Assembly (NCBI GenBank): GCA_026397575.1
Contig: JAPLUP010000300.1
Span: forward strand, 1-8,150
Reading direction: 5' to 3'
From: Candidatus Zixiibacteriota bacterium
Lineage (GTDB): Bacteria > Zixibacteria > MSB-5A5 > CAIYYT01
Length of the DNA stretch: 8,150 bases
The position numbers and the translations under genes are program-made. The notes below the pieces were generated by a model. That model was not told the DNA's origin and did not search any database. It saw only the letters and a list, made by a program, of their open reading frames with translations. Positions 1 through 6,382 of this stretch are shown piece by piece; the first letter of the stretch is position 1; the number at the start of each line of letters is the position of its first letter.

Positions 1-1242
1 GCGCTGGTGGCGCAAGAGATTGATCTTTATCTCTGGCCGCTGGTAGGTTACCGAGACTACGATGCCATCGACGTGATTCGCCCGCTATTCTACCGCAACA
101 AAGTTGCTTACATCATTGGCAGGATCGTCGCCGACTCACACTACGTGCCACTGATTTTGCCGCTTTACCATGGCGATCAGGGAGTCTATGTTGACACGGT
201 TTTGCTGCAGGAAGCCGAAGCCAGCCGGGTCTTCAGCTTCGCCCATTCATATTTTCAAGTGGTTGTTGATCGCCACGACGCCCTGATCCGCTTCCTCAAA
301 TCAATCATGCCGCACAAGCATGTCGCCGAGCTGTACACCTCCATCGGTTACAACAGGCACGGCAAGACCGAGTATTACCGCGATCTGCATCGCTTTGTTC
401 ACTTGTCCAAGGAACAATTCATAATTGCGCCGGGTAGGGAAGGGGCGGTGATGATTGTCTTCACCATGCCTGACTACGACTATGTCCTCAAGATCATTAA
501 AGACACGCCTTGTTTTCTGCGGACACCGGATGAGACTCCGAAAACGATCGGCAAGGCCGAAGTCAAACGTCGCTACAATATGGTCTGTCACCGTGATCGT
601 GTGGGGCGGATGGTTGATACGCAGGAGTTCGAAAACCTGCGCTTCAAACGTAAACGCTTCTCGGAGGAACTGCTGGAGGAATTCCGTGTGGCGGCAAACG
701 ACGCTGTCAATGTGCTCGATGATAATATTGTTGTCCACCACCTCTACGTACAGCGACGTGTCACGCCGCTCTTAATGTATCTGCAACAGGAAAAAGACCC
801 CGAGCAAGTCAGAAGTGTGCTGATCGACTTCGGCTATTTTCTCAAGGACCTTGCTGCCGCCGGTATTTTCCCGAGTGATCTTTTCAATATCTGGAATTAC
901 GGTGTCACCCGTCGCGGAAGAGTAGTGCTGTACGATTACGATGATGTCATGCCTCTCGAACGGATCAATTTCCGAATCAAGCCGCAGCCGCAGAATGAAT
1001 TCGAAGAGATGGAACCGGAATCCGATTGGATTGTCGCCATGCCCGATGACTACTTCCTCGATGAGATGGAACGCTATTCCGGTCTACCGCCGGCTTTGCG
1101 CGCAGCGTTCAAATCAGTCCATGGCGATCTGTACACTCTCGACTTCTGGAGCGATATGCAACGCCGCATCAAGGATGGGGAAATTGTCGATATCACACCG
1201 TATGACCGGACAAAGAGCTTTCGCTATCTCGCTCATCAGTAG
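1..1242 (+). CDS. aceK: Isocitrate dehydrogenase kinase/phosphatase AceK, C-terminal part (5' end outside window)
   Basis: AceK phosphorylates isocitrate dehydrogenase to inactivate it and removes the phosphate again, diverting isocitrate into the glyoxylate bypass; it is cytoplasmic. The frame is open from base 1, so the GTG at 7 is not the start. About 413 residues are present of a family length near 570-600, so the N-terminal regulatory part is mostly off-window. Counting from the codon at 7, the kinase-like ATP site shows VLKIIKD with lysine 162 (E. coli Lys336 equivalent). DRVGRMVDTQEFENL follows, then FPSD with Asp291 (Asp457 equivalent), WNYGVTR with Asn297 and YDYDD with Asp310/Asp312 (Asp475/477 equivalents). 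FYRNK, EASRVF and RDLHRF also match E. coli AceK as I remember it. All core catalytic residues appear kept. One residue more lies between the catalytic Asp and Asn than in E. coli. The stop is at 1240-1242. No aceA, aceB or icd is seen, though the upstream neighbour is outside the window. Confidence 0.95.
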   Translation, partial: ALVAQEIDLYLWPLVGYRDYDAIDVIRPLFYRNKVAYIIGRIVADSHYVPLILPLYHGDQGVYVDTVLLQEAEASRVFSFAHSYFQVVVDRHDALIRFLKSIMPHKHVAELYTSIGYNRHGKTEYYRDLHRFVHLSKEQFIIAPGREGAVMIVFTMPDYDYVLKIIKDTPCFLRTPDETPKTIGKAEVKRRYNMVCHRDRVGRMVDTQEFENLRFKRKRFSEELLEEFRVAANDAVNVLDDNIVVHHLYVQRRVTPLLMYLQQEKDPEQVRSVLIDFGYFLKDLAAAGIFPSDLFNIWNYGVTRRGRVVLYDYDDVMPLERINFRIKPQPQNEFEEMEPESDWIVAMPDDYFLDEMERYSGLPPALRAAFKSVHGDLYTLDFWSDMQRRIKDGEIVDITPYDRTKSFRYLAHQ

Positions 1243-1316
1243 ACGACTCGCTGTAATCGCCCCTTTCCCGTTGCACCCAGCCCCGCCATCTTATATCCTC
1301 TGCAAGACAACTTCGT

Positions 1317-1324
1317 GGAAGGAG
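1317..1324 (+). promoter_or_regulatory. Strong Shine-Dalgarno of the flavin reductase gene
   Basis: GGAAGGAG sits five bases before ATG 1330. It fixes that ATG as the start and rules out the longer reading from GTG 1315, which overlaps the site itself. Confidence 0.75.
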
Positions 1325-1329
1325 TGGCG

Positions 1330-1842
1330 ATGCCCAGCGAATTCAAGGAAATCAGCGTTTACGACATACAAGACAATCCCTTCAAACTGATCGCCGATGA
1401 CTGGATGCTGGTCACCGCCGGTAATCTGCAGAAATTCAATACCATGACCGCTTCCTGGGGAGCGTTCGGTGAGCTATGGAATAAGAAAGTCTGCTTCTGT
1501 TTCGTTCGTCCCACGCGTCATACCTACAAATTCATGGAAGTCGCCGACACCTTCACGCTGACCTTCTGTGACGAAAAATACCGCGAAGCTCTCAATTTCT
1601 GCGGCAGTCATTCGGGCCGCGATGTCGACAAAATCGCCAGAACCGGTTTAACGCCAATAGAATGGGAGAAACAAGCCGTCTACTTCCAGCAGGCGCGGCT
1701 GGTGCTGATTTGTCGGAAAGTCTACTGGCAGGACCTCGATCCGGAGCTTTTCCTCGATCCCGTCATCCATGACGCCTATCCGAAAAGGGACTACCACCGG
1801 ATGTACGTCGGCGAAATCATATGCTGTCTCGCTGCCATATAA
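1330..1842 (+). CDS. Flavin reductase-like, FMN-binding split-barrel protein
   Basis: A complete 170-residue protein of the flavin reductase-like family (FMN-binding split beta-barrel). Members bind FMN and usually reduce flavin with NAD(P)H for a partner, or act as small flavoproteins of unknown partner. What shows it: an early stretch (PFKLIADDWMLVTAG), then NTMTASWGAFGELWNKK, the usual FMN-contacting segment with the T(A/M)SW pattern. This is followed by FVRPTRHTYKF (typical R-x-x-R/H-x-T strand-helix), FTLTFCDEKYREAL, a CGSHSGRDVDK loop, and a C-terminal HRMYVGEI strand typical of this family. Length is normal and no signal peptide or membrane segment is seen, so it is cytoplasmic. The ATG at 1330 is chosen because of GGAAGGAG just upstream. 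It lies 87 bases after aceK on the same strand and could share its transcript, although no metabolic link is evident. The physiological substrate cannot be read from the sequence. Confidence 0.9.
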   Translation: MPSEFKEISVYDIQDNPFKLIADDWMLVTAGNLQKFNTMTASWGAFGELWNKKVCFCFVRPTRHTYKFMEVADTFTLTFCDEKYREALNFCGSHSGRDVDKIARTGLTPIEWEKQAVYFQQARLVLICRKVYWQDLDPELFLDPVIHDAYPKRDYHRMYVGEIICCLAAI

Positions 1843-1937
1843 ACCGCCGGTTCAAGTCTTTAGCAACTGCGATTCTGGGTAGGTTGTGAGCGTTTTTTCG
1901 TAGGATTTTTGCCCCTTTTTCATATATTATTCACCGG

Positions 1938-1943
1938 TATAAT
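1938..1943 (+). promoter_or_regulatory. Candidate -10 box of the C25 protease gene
   Basis: A perfect TATAAT lies in an AT-rich stretch about 100 bases before the proposed protease start. No good -35 hexamer is found at the usual 16-18 base spacing; the corresponding bases are a T-run. Transcription would begin near 1950, giving a leader of roughly 90 bases. That makes the furthest upstream in-frame GTG (1950) an unlikely start. Inferred only from the motif. Confidence 0.35.
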
Positions 1944-2029
1944 GCAACTGTGCCATCGAATGAAATGGCAATTAAGAATAGTCCATCCCATTACGATGTC
2001 ATGGTGAACTGTTTTTTCACCCGAACGCT

Positions 2030-2034
2030 GAAGG
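2030..2034 (+). promoter_or_regulatory. Shine-Dalgarno deciding the TTG start of the protease
   Basis: GAAGG lies five bases before TTG 2040. The in-frame alternatives ATG 2001 and GTG 1950 have no comparable purine-rich site in front of them. Confidence 0.5.
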
Positions 2035-2039
2035 TAGCT

Positions 2040-4304
2040 TTGAGAAAGCTCGCCATTATCGCCCTGACGCTGCTGCTTGTGGTTAGCTCCTGCAGTAGAC
2101 TGCTTGCCAGTCAGGCGATCAAACTCAGCGATGCCGCCAACGGAATTACGCTTCTCGAACGTGATCAGAGCGGCCTTACTCTAAAGGTTTTCCTTGGCTC
2201 CCTTAGCGTCGACGAGGTAAATACAAAGGCCGGAAATTTCACCCTGCTTGCGGGTCAAGGCTTCGACCATTCCTCCAGAATCGGCGAACCGAGTCTCCCC
2301 GTCGCCAACCAGCTCTTGGCCATTCCGCTTGGTTGTGATCTCTCGGTTGAAGTCATCTCCAGCGAAGTGCAGGAGATTTCGCTGGCTGACTATGGCGAGG
2401 GGAACCGTCTCTTGCCGGTGCAGCCGTCACTTTCTAAGTCGCAGAATCCGGATGAGGTTCCGTTTGAGTTCAGACAGGATGTCTATGACCGCTGCGGTTA
2501 CTATCAGCTTCCGGCTGCATCGACCGAAGCCGTCGGCATTATGCGTGGCGTTCGCGTCGGCTGGATTTCCGTGGCGCCGGTTCAGTACAACGCCGCCGAG
2601 AACCGGATCAGAGTATGCAAGGAAATGACCATCCGGGTGACCTTCAACAACGCGGATTGGGATGCTACTTCAAACTTATATTCAAAATCATATTCGCCCG
2701 CCTTCGAACCGGCTTATGAAATGCTGATGAATTCTGATGCCAGAACCTTCGGGCTTCGCAACGATCTCACCAGCTACCCGTTGACGCTGGTTATTGTTTC
2801 CGCCCGCATGTTCGAAGCGCAGTTGCAGCCCTTCATCGCTTGGAAGATCAAGAAGGGTTTCAGGGTGATCGTGGGTTACACGGACGTTGTCGGTTCGACG
2901 ACTGCCGCCATCAAAACCTATCTGCAAGGGCTTTACAATACTGAATATCCAAAACCGTCGTTCGTTCTCTTTGTCGGCGATACGCCGCAGATTCCGGTTT
3001 GGAGAGGTACCACGGGCTCACGCATCACTGACCTTCGCTATTGCGAATACACCGGTGACAATTTGCCGGAAGTTTACTACGGCCGTTTCTCGGCGCAGAC
3101 GACTGATGAGTTACAGCCGCAGATCGACAAGACGCTTGAATACGAGCAGTATACCATGCCGGATCCGAGTTATTTGGGGAACAGCATCATGATAGCGGGC
3201 GTTGACGGGTTCTTCGCATCGACCTACGGCAACGGCCAGATCAACTATGGTACGAACCAGTATTTTAACGCCGCTCACGGTATTACTCCTCATGTCTGGC
3301 TTTATCCAGCATCTAAAGATGCCGGCGCCGAAGCCGCCATCATTGCGCAGGTTAATCAGGGGAGTGGTTTCAGCAATTACACTGCACATTGCGACCATGA
3401 AGGTTGGTTTTCCCCTTCGTTCGTTGTTAGCGATGTCAACGGTCTTACGAATGCCCACAAATATGGACTGGCTGTTGGCAACTGCTGCATCTCTAACACC
3501 TATGGCGATAGCACGCCTTGTTTCGGCGAGGCTTGGATGCAAAAAGCCAATGGTGGTGGTATTGGTTACATCGGCGCCTCCGACAACTCTTACTGGGACG
3601 AAGACTACTGGTGGGGAGTCGGTGGTGGCAAGGCGATCGTTGCGGCCGGCCCGGAGTACGACGCTTCCAAGCTTGGCGCTTACGATGGAGCATTCCACGG
3701 CCATGGCGAACCGGCCAACCAGCAATACGTCACGAATTTTGCCATGAATATGTGCGGACTGCTGGCGGTTGAGCAATCATCCAGTCTCGTTAAAGCCGAC
3801 TACTGGGAAATGTACTGCCTGATGGGAGATCCCTCGGTCAGCAGTTATCTGCGTGTACCACTTGCCAACAGCGTGTCGCACTCGCCGTCGATGCTGATGA
3901 CCTCGACGACTTTCACGGTGTCGGCTGACCCCGGCTCTTATGTCGCCCTTTCAACCGGTGGCATATTGCGCGGCGCCGGATTGGTTCCGTCGGGTGGCAC
4001 TCTTGATCTCCCCGTGACCGCCTTTGGAGCACTTTGTACGGCTGATCTGGTCGTAACCGACCAGAACCTTGTGCCATACACGACCACCATTCAGGTAATT
4101 GCTCCCTTCGGTGACGCGGACAACAGCGGCGCGATCGACATTTCTGACGCCGTCTACCTAATCGCTTACATCTTCTCGGGTGGTTCGGCTCCGATTCCCT
4201 TGGAAGCGGGAGATGCCAATTGCGACGGTGCTTGCGACGTCTCGGACGTGGTGTTCTTGATTGCTTACATCTTCTCGGGTGGTGAAGCGCCCTGCACGAA
4301 ATAG
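2040..4304 (+). CDS. Secreted C25 (gingipain-like) cysteine protease with C-terminal dockerin repeats
   Basis: An exported cysteine endopeptidase, 754 residues from TTG 2040. In order: a signal peptide (Arg2-Lys3, hydrophobic core 4-15); a C25-type propeptide, about 27-235, containing GEPSLP; the catalytic domain, about 246-600; an Ig-like domain of the C25 kind, about 608-688; and two dockerin type I repeats, 691-748. In the catalytic domain, LFVGD and VYYGRFSA precede the predicted catalytic His450 (NYTAHCDHEGW) and Cys482 (VGNCC). The domain ends with MGDPS. His-Cys spacing is close to gingipain's. Both dockerin loops keep Asp/Asn/Ser ligands (D692, D694, D700, D703; D725, N727, D729, D733, D736), so calcium binding and surface attachment are likely. 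Export is supported, but the anchoring is uncertain: VSSC at 15-18 resembles a lipobox, while LLA-S (23/24) or SQA-I (26/27) would suit signal peptidase I. No type IX sorting domain is visible. TTG 2040 is preferred over ATG 2001 and GTG 1950 for its GAAGG site and signal-peptide fit; the start is moderately certain. Substrate specificity cannot be read from sequence. Confidence 0.92.
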   Translation: MRKLAIIALTLLLVVSSCSRLLASQAIKLSDAANGITLLERDQSGLTLKVFLGSLSVDEVNTKAGNFTLLAGQGFDHSSRIGEPSLPVANQLLAIPLGCDLSVEVISSEVQEISLADYGEGNRLLPVQPSLSKSQNPDEVPFEFRQDVYDRCGYYQLPAASTEAVGIMRGVRVGWISVAPVQYNAAENRIRVCKEMTIRVTFNNADWDATSNLYSKSYSPAFEPAYEMLMNSDARTFGLRNDLTSYPLTLVIVSARMFEAQLQPFIAWKIKKGFRVIVGYTDVVGSTTAAIKTYLQGLYNTEYPKPSFVLFVGDTPQIPVWRGTTGSRITDLRYCEYTGDNLPEVYYGRFSAQTTDELQPQIDKTLEYEQYTMPDPSYLGNSIMIAGVDGFFASTYGNGQINYGTNQYFNAAHGITPHVWLYPASKDAGAEAAIIAQVNQGSGFSNYTAHCDHEGWFSPSFVVSDVNGLTNAHKYGLAVGNCCISNTYGDSTPCFGEAWMQKANGGGIGYIGASDNSYWDEDYWWGVGGGKAIVAAGPEYDASKLGAYDGAFHGHGEPANQQYVTNFAMNMCGLLAVEQSSSLVKADYWEMYCLMGDPSVSSYLRVPLANSVSHSPSMLMTSTTFTVSADPGSYVALSTGGILRGAGLVPSGGTLDLPVTAFGALCTADLVVTDQNLVPYTTTIQVIAPFGDADNSGAIDISDAVYLIAYIFSGGSAPIPLEAGDANCDGACDVSDVVFLIAYIFSGGEAPCTK
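4161..4283 (+). repeat. Duplicated dockerin segment (direct repeat, 24 bases with one mismatch)
   Basis: Bases 4161-4184 and 4260-4283 are the same 24-base stretch except for one third-position change. Both encode IAYIFSGG at the end of each dockerin calcium-binding repeat, 33 codons apart. The near identity at DNA level suggests recent internal duplication or gene conversion, or selection on a common surface-attachment tail. Confidence 0.7.
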
Positions 4305-4487
4305 CTTAGCTCTGAGGCCAATCAGACGTTGACTATTCAAGGAGAGTCTCGTGACGGAGGTTCCCTTCTTTTGTTCGGGATGCTGCCACGCTTTCCGCCG
4401 GTTTCCGAGTTGGAGTTGTCTCTCGTTCGTGGGGGCTACTGCTGATTTTTCGTTGAGTGTAGTGAAATCGGTTTCGAGTGGATGCTG

Positions 4488-4531
4488 AAAACAAACGAGG
4501 TCCGGCAACAGCTTGATTACCGCCGGACCTC
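4488..4531 (-). terminator. Candidate rho-independent terminator, minus strand
   Basis: A perfect 10-bp stem (GAGGTCCGGC at 4497-4506, complement at 4522-4531) encloses a 15-base loop. Read on the minus strand, it is followed at once by GTTTGTTTT, a U-rich tail. On the plus strand no T-run follows, so it suits transcripts coming from the regulator side. It lies about 440 bases past the regulator's stop but only 62 bases past the end of the minus-strand remnant frame. The large loop is a weakness. Confidence 0.5.
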
Positions 4532-4592
4532 TCTAAAAACTCTTGTGGAAGTTGCCATTAGCCGTCACAAAATCTTGCTGCCTCAAAAACGA

Positions 4593-4772
4593 TCACTGAG
4601 TATTTTCGAAGCATGCCTCAAGACCATAGCCAACCACCAGAGTTCCCCCATTGTCCTTGCCACCCTGATTCATCCTGCCAACAACCCTCCCAAGGGAGTT
4701 GCCAGATTCAGCAATACGCTTACACTTTTCGGGTTGTGCAGGATCACCAGCCAGCAGCGGCTGATCTCGGCA
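4593..4772 (-). pseudogene. Possible remnant of a minus-strand gene (60-codon open frame)
   Basis: The minus strand is open from 4772 down to the TGA at 4593-4595. It reads as protein-like sequence: DPAQPEKCKRIAESGNSLGR, then, from the only in-frame ATG (4673-4671), MNQGGKDNGGTLVVGYGLEA and a short tail. Started at that ATG it would be a 26-residue peptide with a GGGAGGG element 11 bases upstream, too far for a good ribosome binding site. The upstream part has no usable start. I do not recognise the family. A hairpin terminator of the same orientation lies 62 bases downstream, which fits a decayed gene end. It could equally be a chance open frame or a piece of an interspersed repeat. Confidence 0.25.
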
Positions 4773-4969
4773 TCAATAACTATTTTCCTACAGAATTCTC
4801 CGATTCATCTTAACTTCCCGTCAATTCTTCGCCATCATTCCCGAAACAAATCCAACACCCGATTAGCCCCACGTGTAAACCTAACTTAAAAGTAATAGGA
4901 ATAGAGATCTTAGTCAATGGGCTGTAATGCGATAAAATTGCTTATATATTGCGTATGCGGGGTACGTAT

Positions 4970-6382
4970 TCAGCGTTTCTTAGTGATCGAACGCAAGAAT
5001 GTTGTTAGATTAATGTTTCGGCTGTCGACACCGAGCTTGTCTCTGATCCTCTGACGGAACTTTTCCACCGTCCGAATCGAGATATTGAGCGTAAGCCCGA
5101 TCTCTTTGGATTGGAGACCGTTTCTGATCATATTGCAGATTTCAGTCTCACGCGGTGTAAGTTGCACAAACCTCGACTCGATGTCGCGTAAGAACGGTGA
5201 GGCAACGTCCGACATTAGCGATTCGAGCAAATCGAGACCAATTCGGTCGCTTTCGCGAGATTTCTCTTTGAGTTTGACAAGAATCGGCAGAATGAGTTTG
5301 TCTATATTGGACTGTACATTCTGTTTGACTTGGTCAGCTTCATCCTTGCTCTGGCCCAGAATTTCCTTGAGGGCAATGTTCTTGTCAAGCAGCGCGTGAC
5401 GTTCCTGCGCCAACAACTCGTTGGCCGAAAGGAGCGCTCCTTCCATTTGTTTACGCTCAGAAATGTCCTGCGCCTGTATTAGCAGAAGGTCAGGGGGAAT
5501 GAAGGCGGCGAAGACCAACACATACAACCGCTTGTCGGAGTTCCACAACTGATGGCTGTATTCAAGGTCAACCGAGGTTTGTTTGTGAAAACATTCGTAG
5601 AGACGCTCGAGAAACTCTGGTTCCCGCGAGAAGATATGCTTCGCCGTACTGCCGATGAGATTCGGAAGTGTACCATGCGAGGCCAAAGTCGTCGCCTCAT
5701 TACAGTTGACCAGTTGCAAGTCGCCATCTCTCCACTGAAACAGAACCGTGGGCAGAGGACTTCCATTGTACAGTGCACGGAACCGTTCCTCGCTCATGCG
5801 CAAGGCCTCTTCATCAAGCTTACGCTGGGTAATGTCTTCAGTCACTGCCAACACCAGGTCGGGTGACACGTAAGTATATCGAACCGCCAGGTCAAGCGTC
5901 TTTGCAACAGTCTGATAGGAGTATTTCACCTCCCGATTGATGGTCGCCTGGTTTTGGTAACAGGACTGAATATCTTGAATGTAGTCAGGTTGGTTTTCGT
6001 AGAGCTCGTTCGCGGTGAAGCCGAGGTAACTTCGTATCCCACCCGCCGTGATTTTGAATGCAGCCTCGTTGTGGTCGATCAGCACGAAATCGTCACCATA
6101 CCAATGCCAGGTGTAGGTAGGCAGCGGACTTCCTTTATAAAGTGCCCGAAATCGTTCCTCGCTGGTTCTCACGGCAGCTTCATTGCGCTTTCTTTCAGTG
6201 ATATCGATGAAAGTGGCGAGCATGGCAAGGGGCTGTCCGGACGCATTTGTAACCAGACAGGCAGAGACTTGTACGTCGAAGGAAGAGCCATCCCTGCGCT
6301 TAGCGACCAACTCGCCGAAGTATTGACCTTGGGTCTTGATCGCAGACATAACACCAGTTTCGTCGCCAGGGTCAATTGGCAC
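4970..6382 (-). CDS. PAS-PAS-LuxR transcriptional regulator, downstream part of a split multi-PAS regulator
   Basis: A 470-residue frame from GTG 6382, cytoplasmic with no membrane segment. Residues about 1-65 are only the second half of a PAS domain (GELVAKRRDGSSFDV, then IDITERKR); its ligand-pocket first half is missing. Two complete PAS units follow, about 72-193 and 194-310. Both open with SEERFRALY-x-GSPLPT and so look duplicated, and they end in DITQRK and DISERK. A coiled-coil linker comes next (about 310-400), including IALKEILGQSKDEADQVKQ. A LuxR/GerE helix-turn-helix closes the protein at about 408-462 (LTPRETEICNMIRNGLQSKE, then NISIRTVEKFRQRIRDKLG). The linker and helix-turn-helix match PAS-LuxR regulators I know from memory. 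There is no kinase or receiver domain, so it would act as a one-component regulator sensing ligands through its PAS domains. The start is weak: only AAGGA two bases before GTG. It overlaps the upstream frame by 11 bases. It is probably the 3' part of a broken gene; the HTH assignment is firm. Confidence 0.85.
   Translation of the reverse strand: MPIDPGDETGVMSAIKTQGQYFGELVAKRRDGSSFDVQVSACLVTNASGQPLAMLATFIDITERKRNEAAVRTSEERFRALYKGSPLPTYTWHWYGDDFVLIDHNEAAFKITAGGIRSYLGFTANELYENQPDYIQDIQSCYQNQATINREVKYSYQTVAKTLDLAVRYTYVSPDLVLAVTEDITQRKLDEEALRMSEERFRALYNGSPLPTVLFQWRDGDLQLVNCNEATTLASHGTLPNLIGSTAKHIFSREPEFLERLYECFHKQTSVDLEYSHQLWNSDKRLYVLVFAAFIPPDLLLIQAQDISERKQMEGALLSANELLAQERHALLDKNIALKEILGQSKDEADQVKQNVQSNIDKLILPILVKLKEKSRESDRIGLDLLESLMSDVASPFLRDIESRFVQLTPRETEICNMIRNGLQSKEIGLTLNISIRTVEKFRQRIRDKLGVDSRNINLTTFLRSITKKR
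5440..6171 (-). repeat. Tandem duplication of a PAS unit inside the regulator
   Basis: Two consecutive PAS-coding units of roughly 360-370 bases start with almost the same protein stretch: RFRALYKGSPLPT near 6160-6120 and RFRALYNGSPLPT near 5790-5750. Their DNA is also similar there. Their middles have diverged, so the duplication is old. Boundaries are approximate. Confidence 0.55.
6372..6382 (-). other. Frame break between the two halves of the multi-PAS regulator
   Basis: The upstream frame reads EKDLTIKDRAN and stops. The downstream frame, shifted by one base, starts PIDPGDETGVM in the middle of a PAS fold. In PAS proteins of this type EKDLTIKDRA is normally followed by the first half of a PAS domain (family pattern from memory), which is absent here. 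The break therefore looks like a deletion of about 40-50 codons whose length is not a multiple of three. Confidence 0.55.

Larger units (their letters stand above)
4305..4969. other. Intergenic region between convergent genes, no intact gene found
   Basis: This stretch separates the protease from the stop of the minus-strand regulator. From 4305 to about 4480 I see nothing recognisable, and no clear terminator for the protease. A perfect hairpin follows at 4497-4531. A minus-strand open frame without a credible start lies at 4593-4772. The last 80 bases or so (4880-4960) are AT-rich. Plus-strand open frames such as 4482-4889 have unconvincing composition and no recognisable motif. Confidence 0.6.

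Noticed and set aside
301..741. Minus-strand open frame opposite aceK
   Set aside because: It lies wholly inside the clear AceK coding frame and shows no domain of its own; it is an antisense shadow.
1271..1297. TTGCAC and TATATC as a promoter for the flavin reductase gene
   Set aside because: The spacer is only 15 bases and both boxes are imperfect; read-through from aceK is as likely.
1842..1852. AACCG-C-CGGTT palindrome after the flavin reductase stop
   Set aside because: A one-base loop cannot form a hairpin and no T-run follows directly, so it is not called a terminator.
3111..3776. 221-codon minus-strand open frame inside the protease gene
   Set aside because: It is opposite the C25 catalytic domain, whose motifs and catalytic residues are unmistakable; the antisense reading has no recognisable motif.
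4683..4700. Imperfect inverted repeat CTCCC-AA-GGGAG
   Set aside because: The loop of two bases is too small for a stable hairpin and the arms are short; it is probably chance.
4482..4889. Plus-strand open frame of 135 codons after the protease
   Set aside because: It starts just before the hairpin and its first codons run through it. It has no ribosome binding site, and the translated sequence lacks domain-like pattern. The minus strand of the same stretch looks more protein-like.
4922..4950. AT-rich stretch with GATAAA and TATATT as a plus-strand promoter
   Set aside because: No -35 element at suitable spacing and no plus-strand gene downstream; it would only produce antisense RNA to the regulator.
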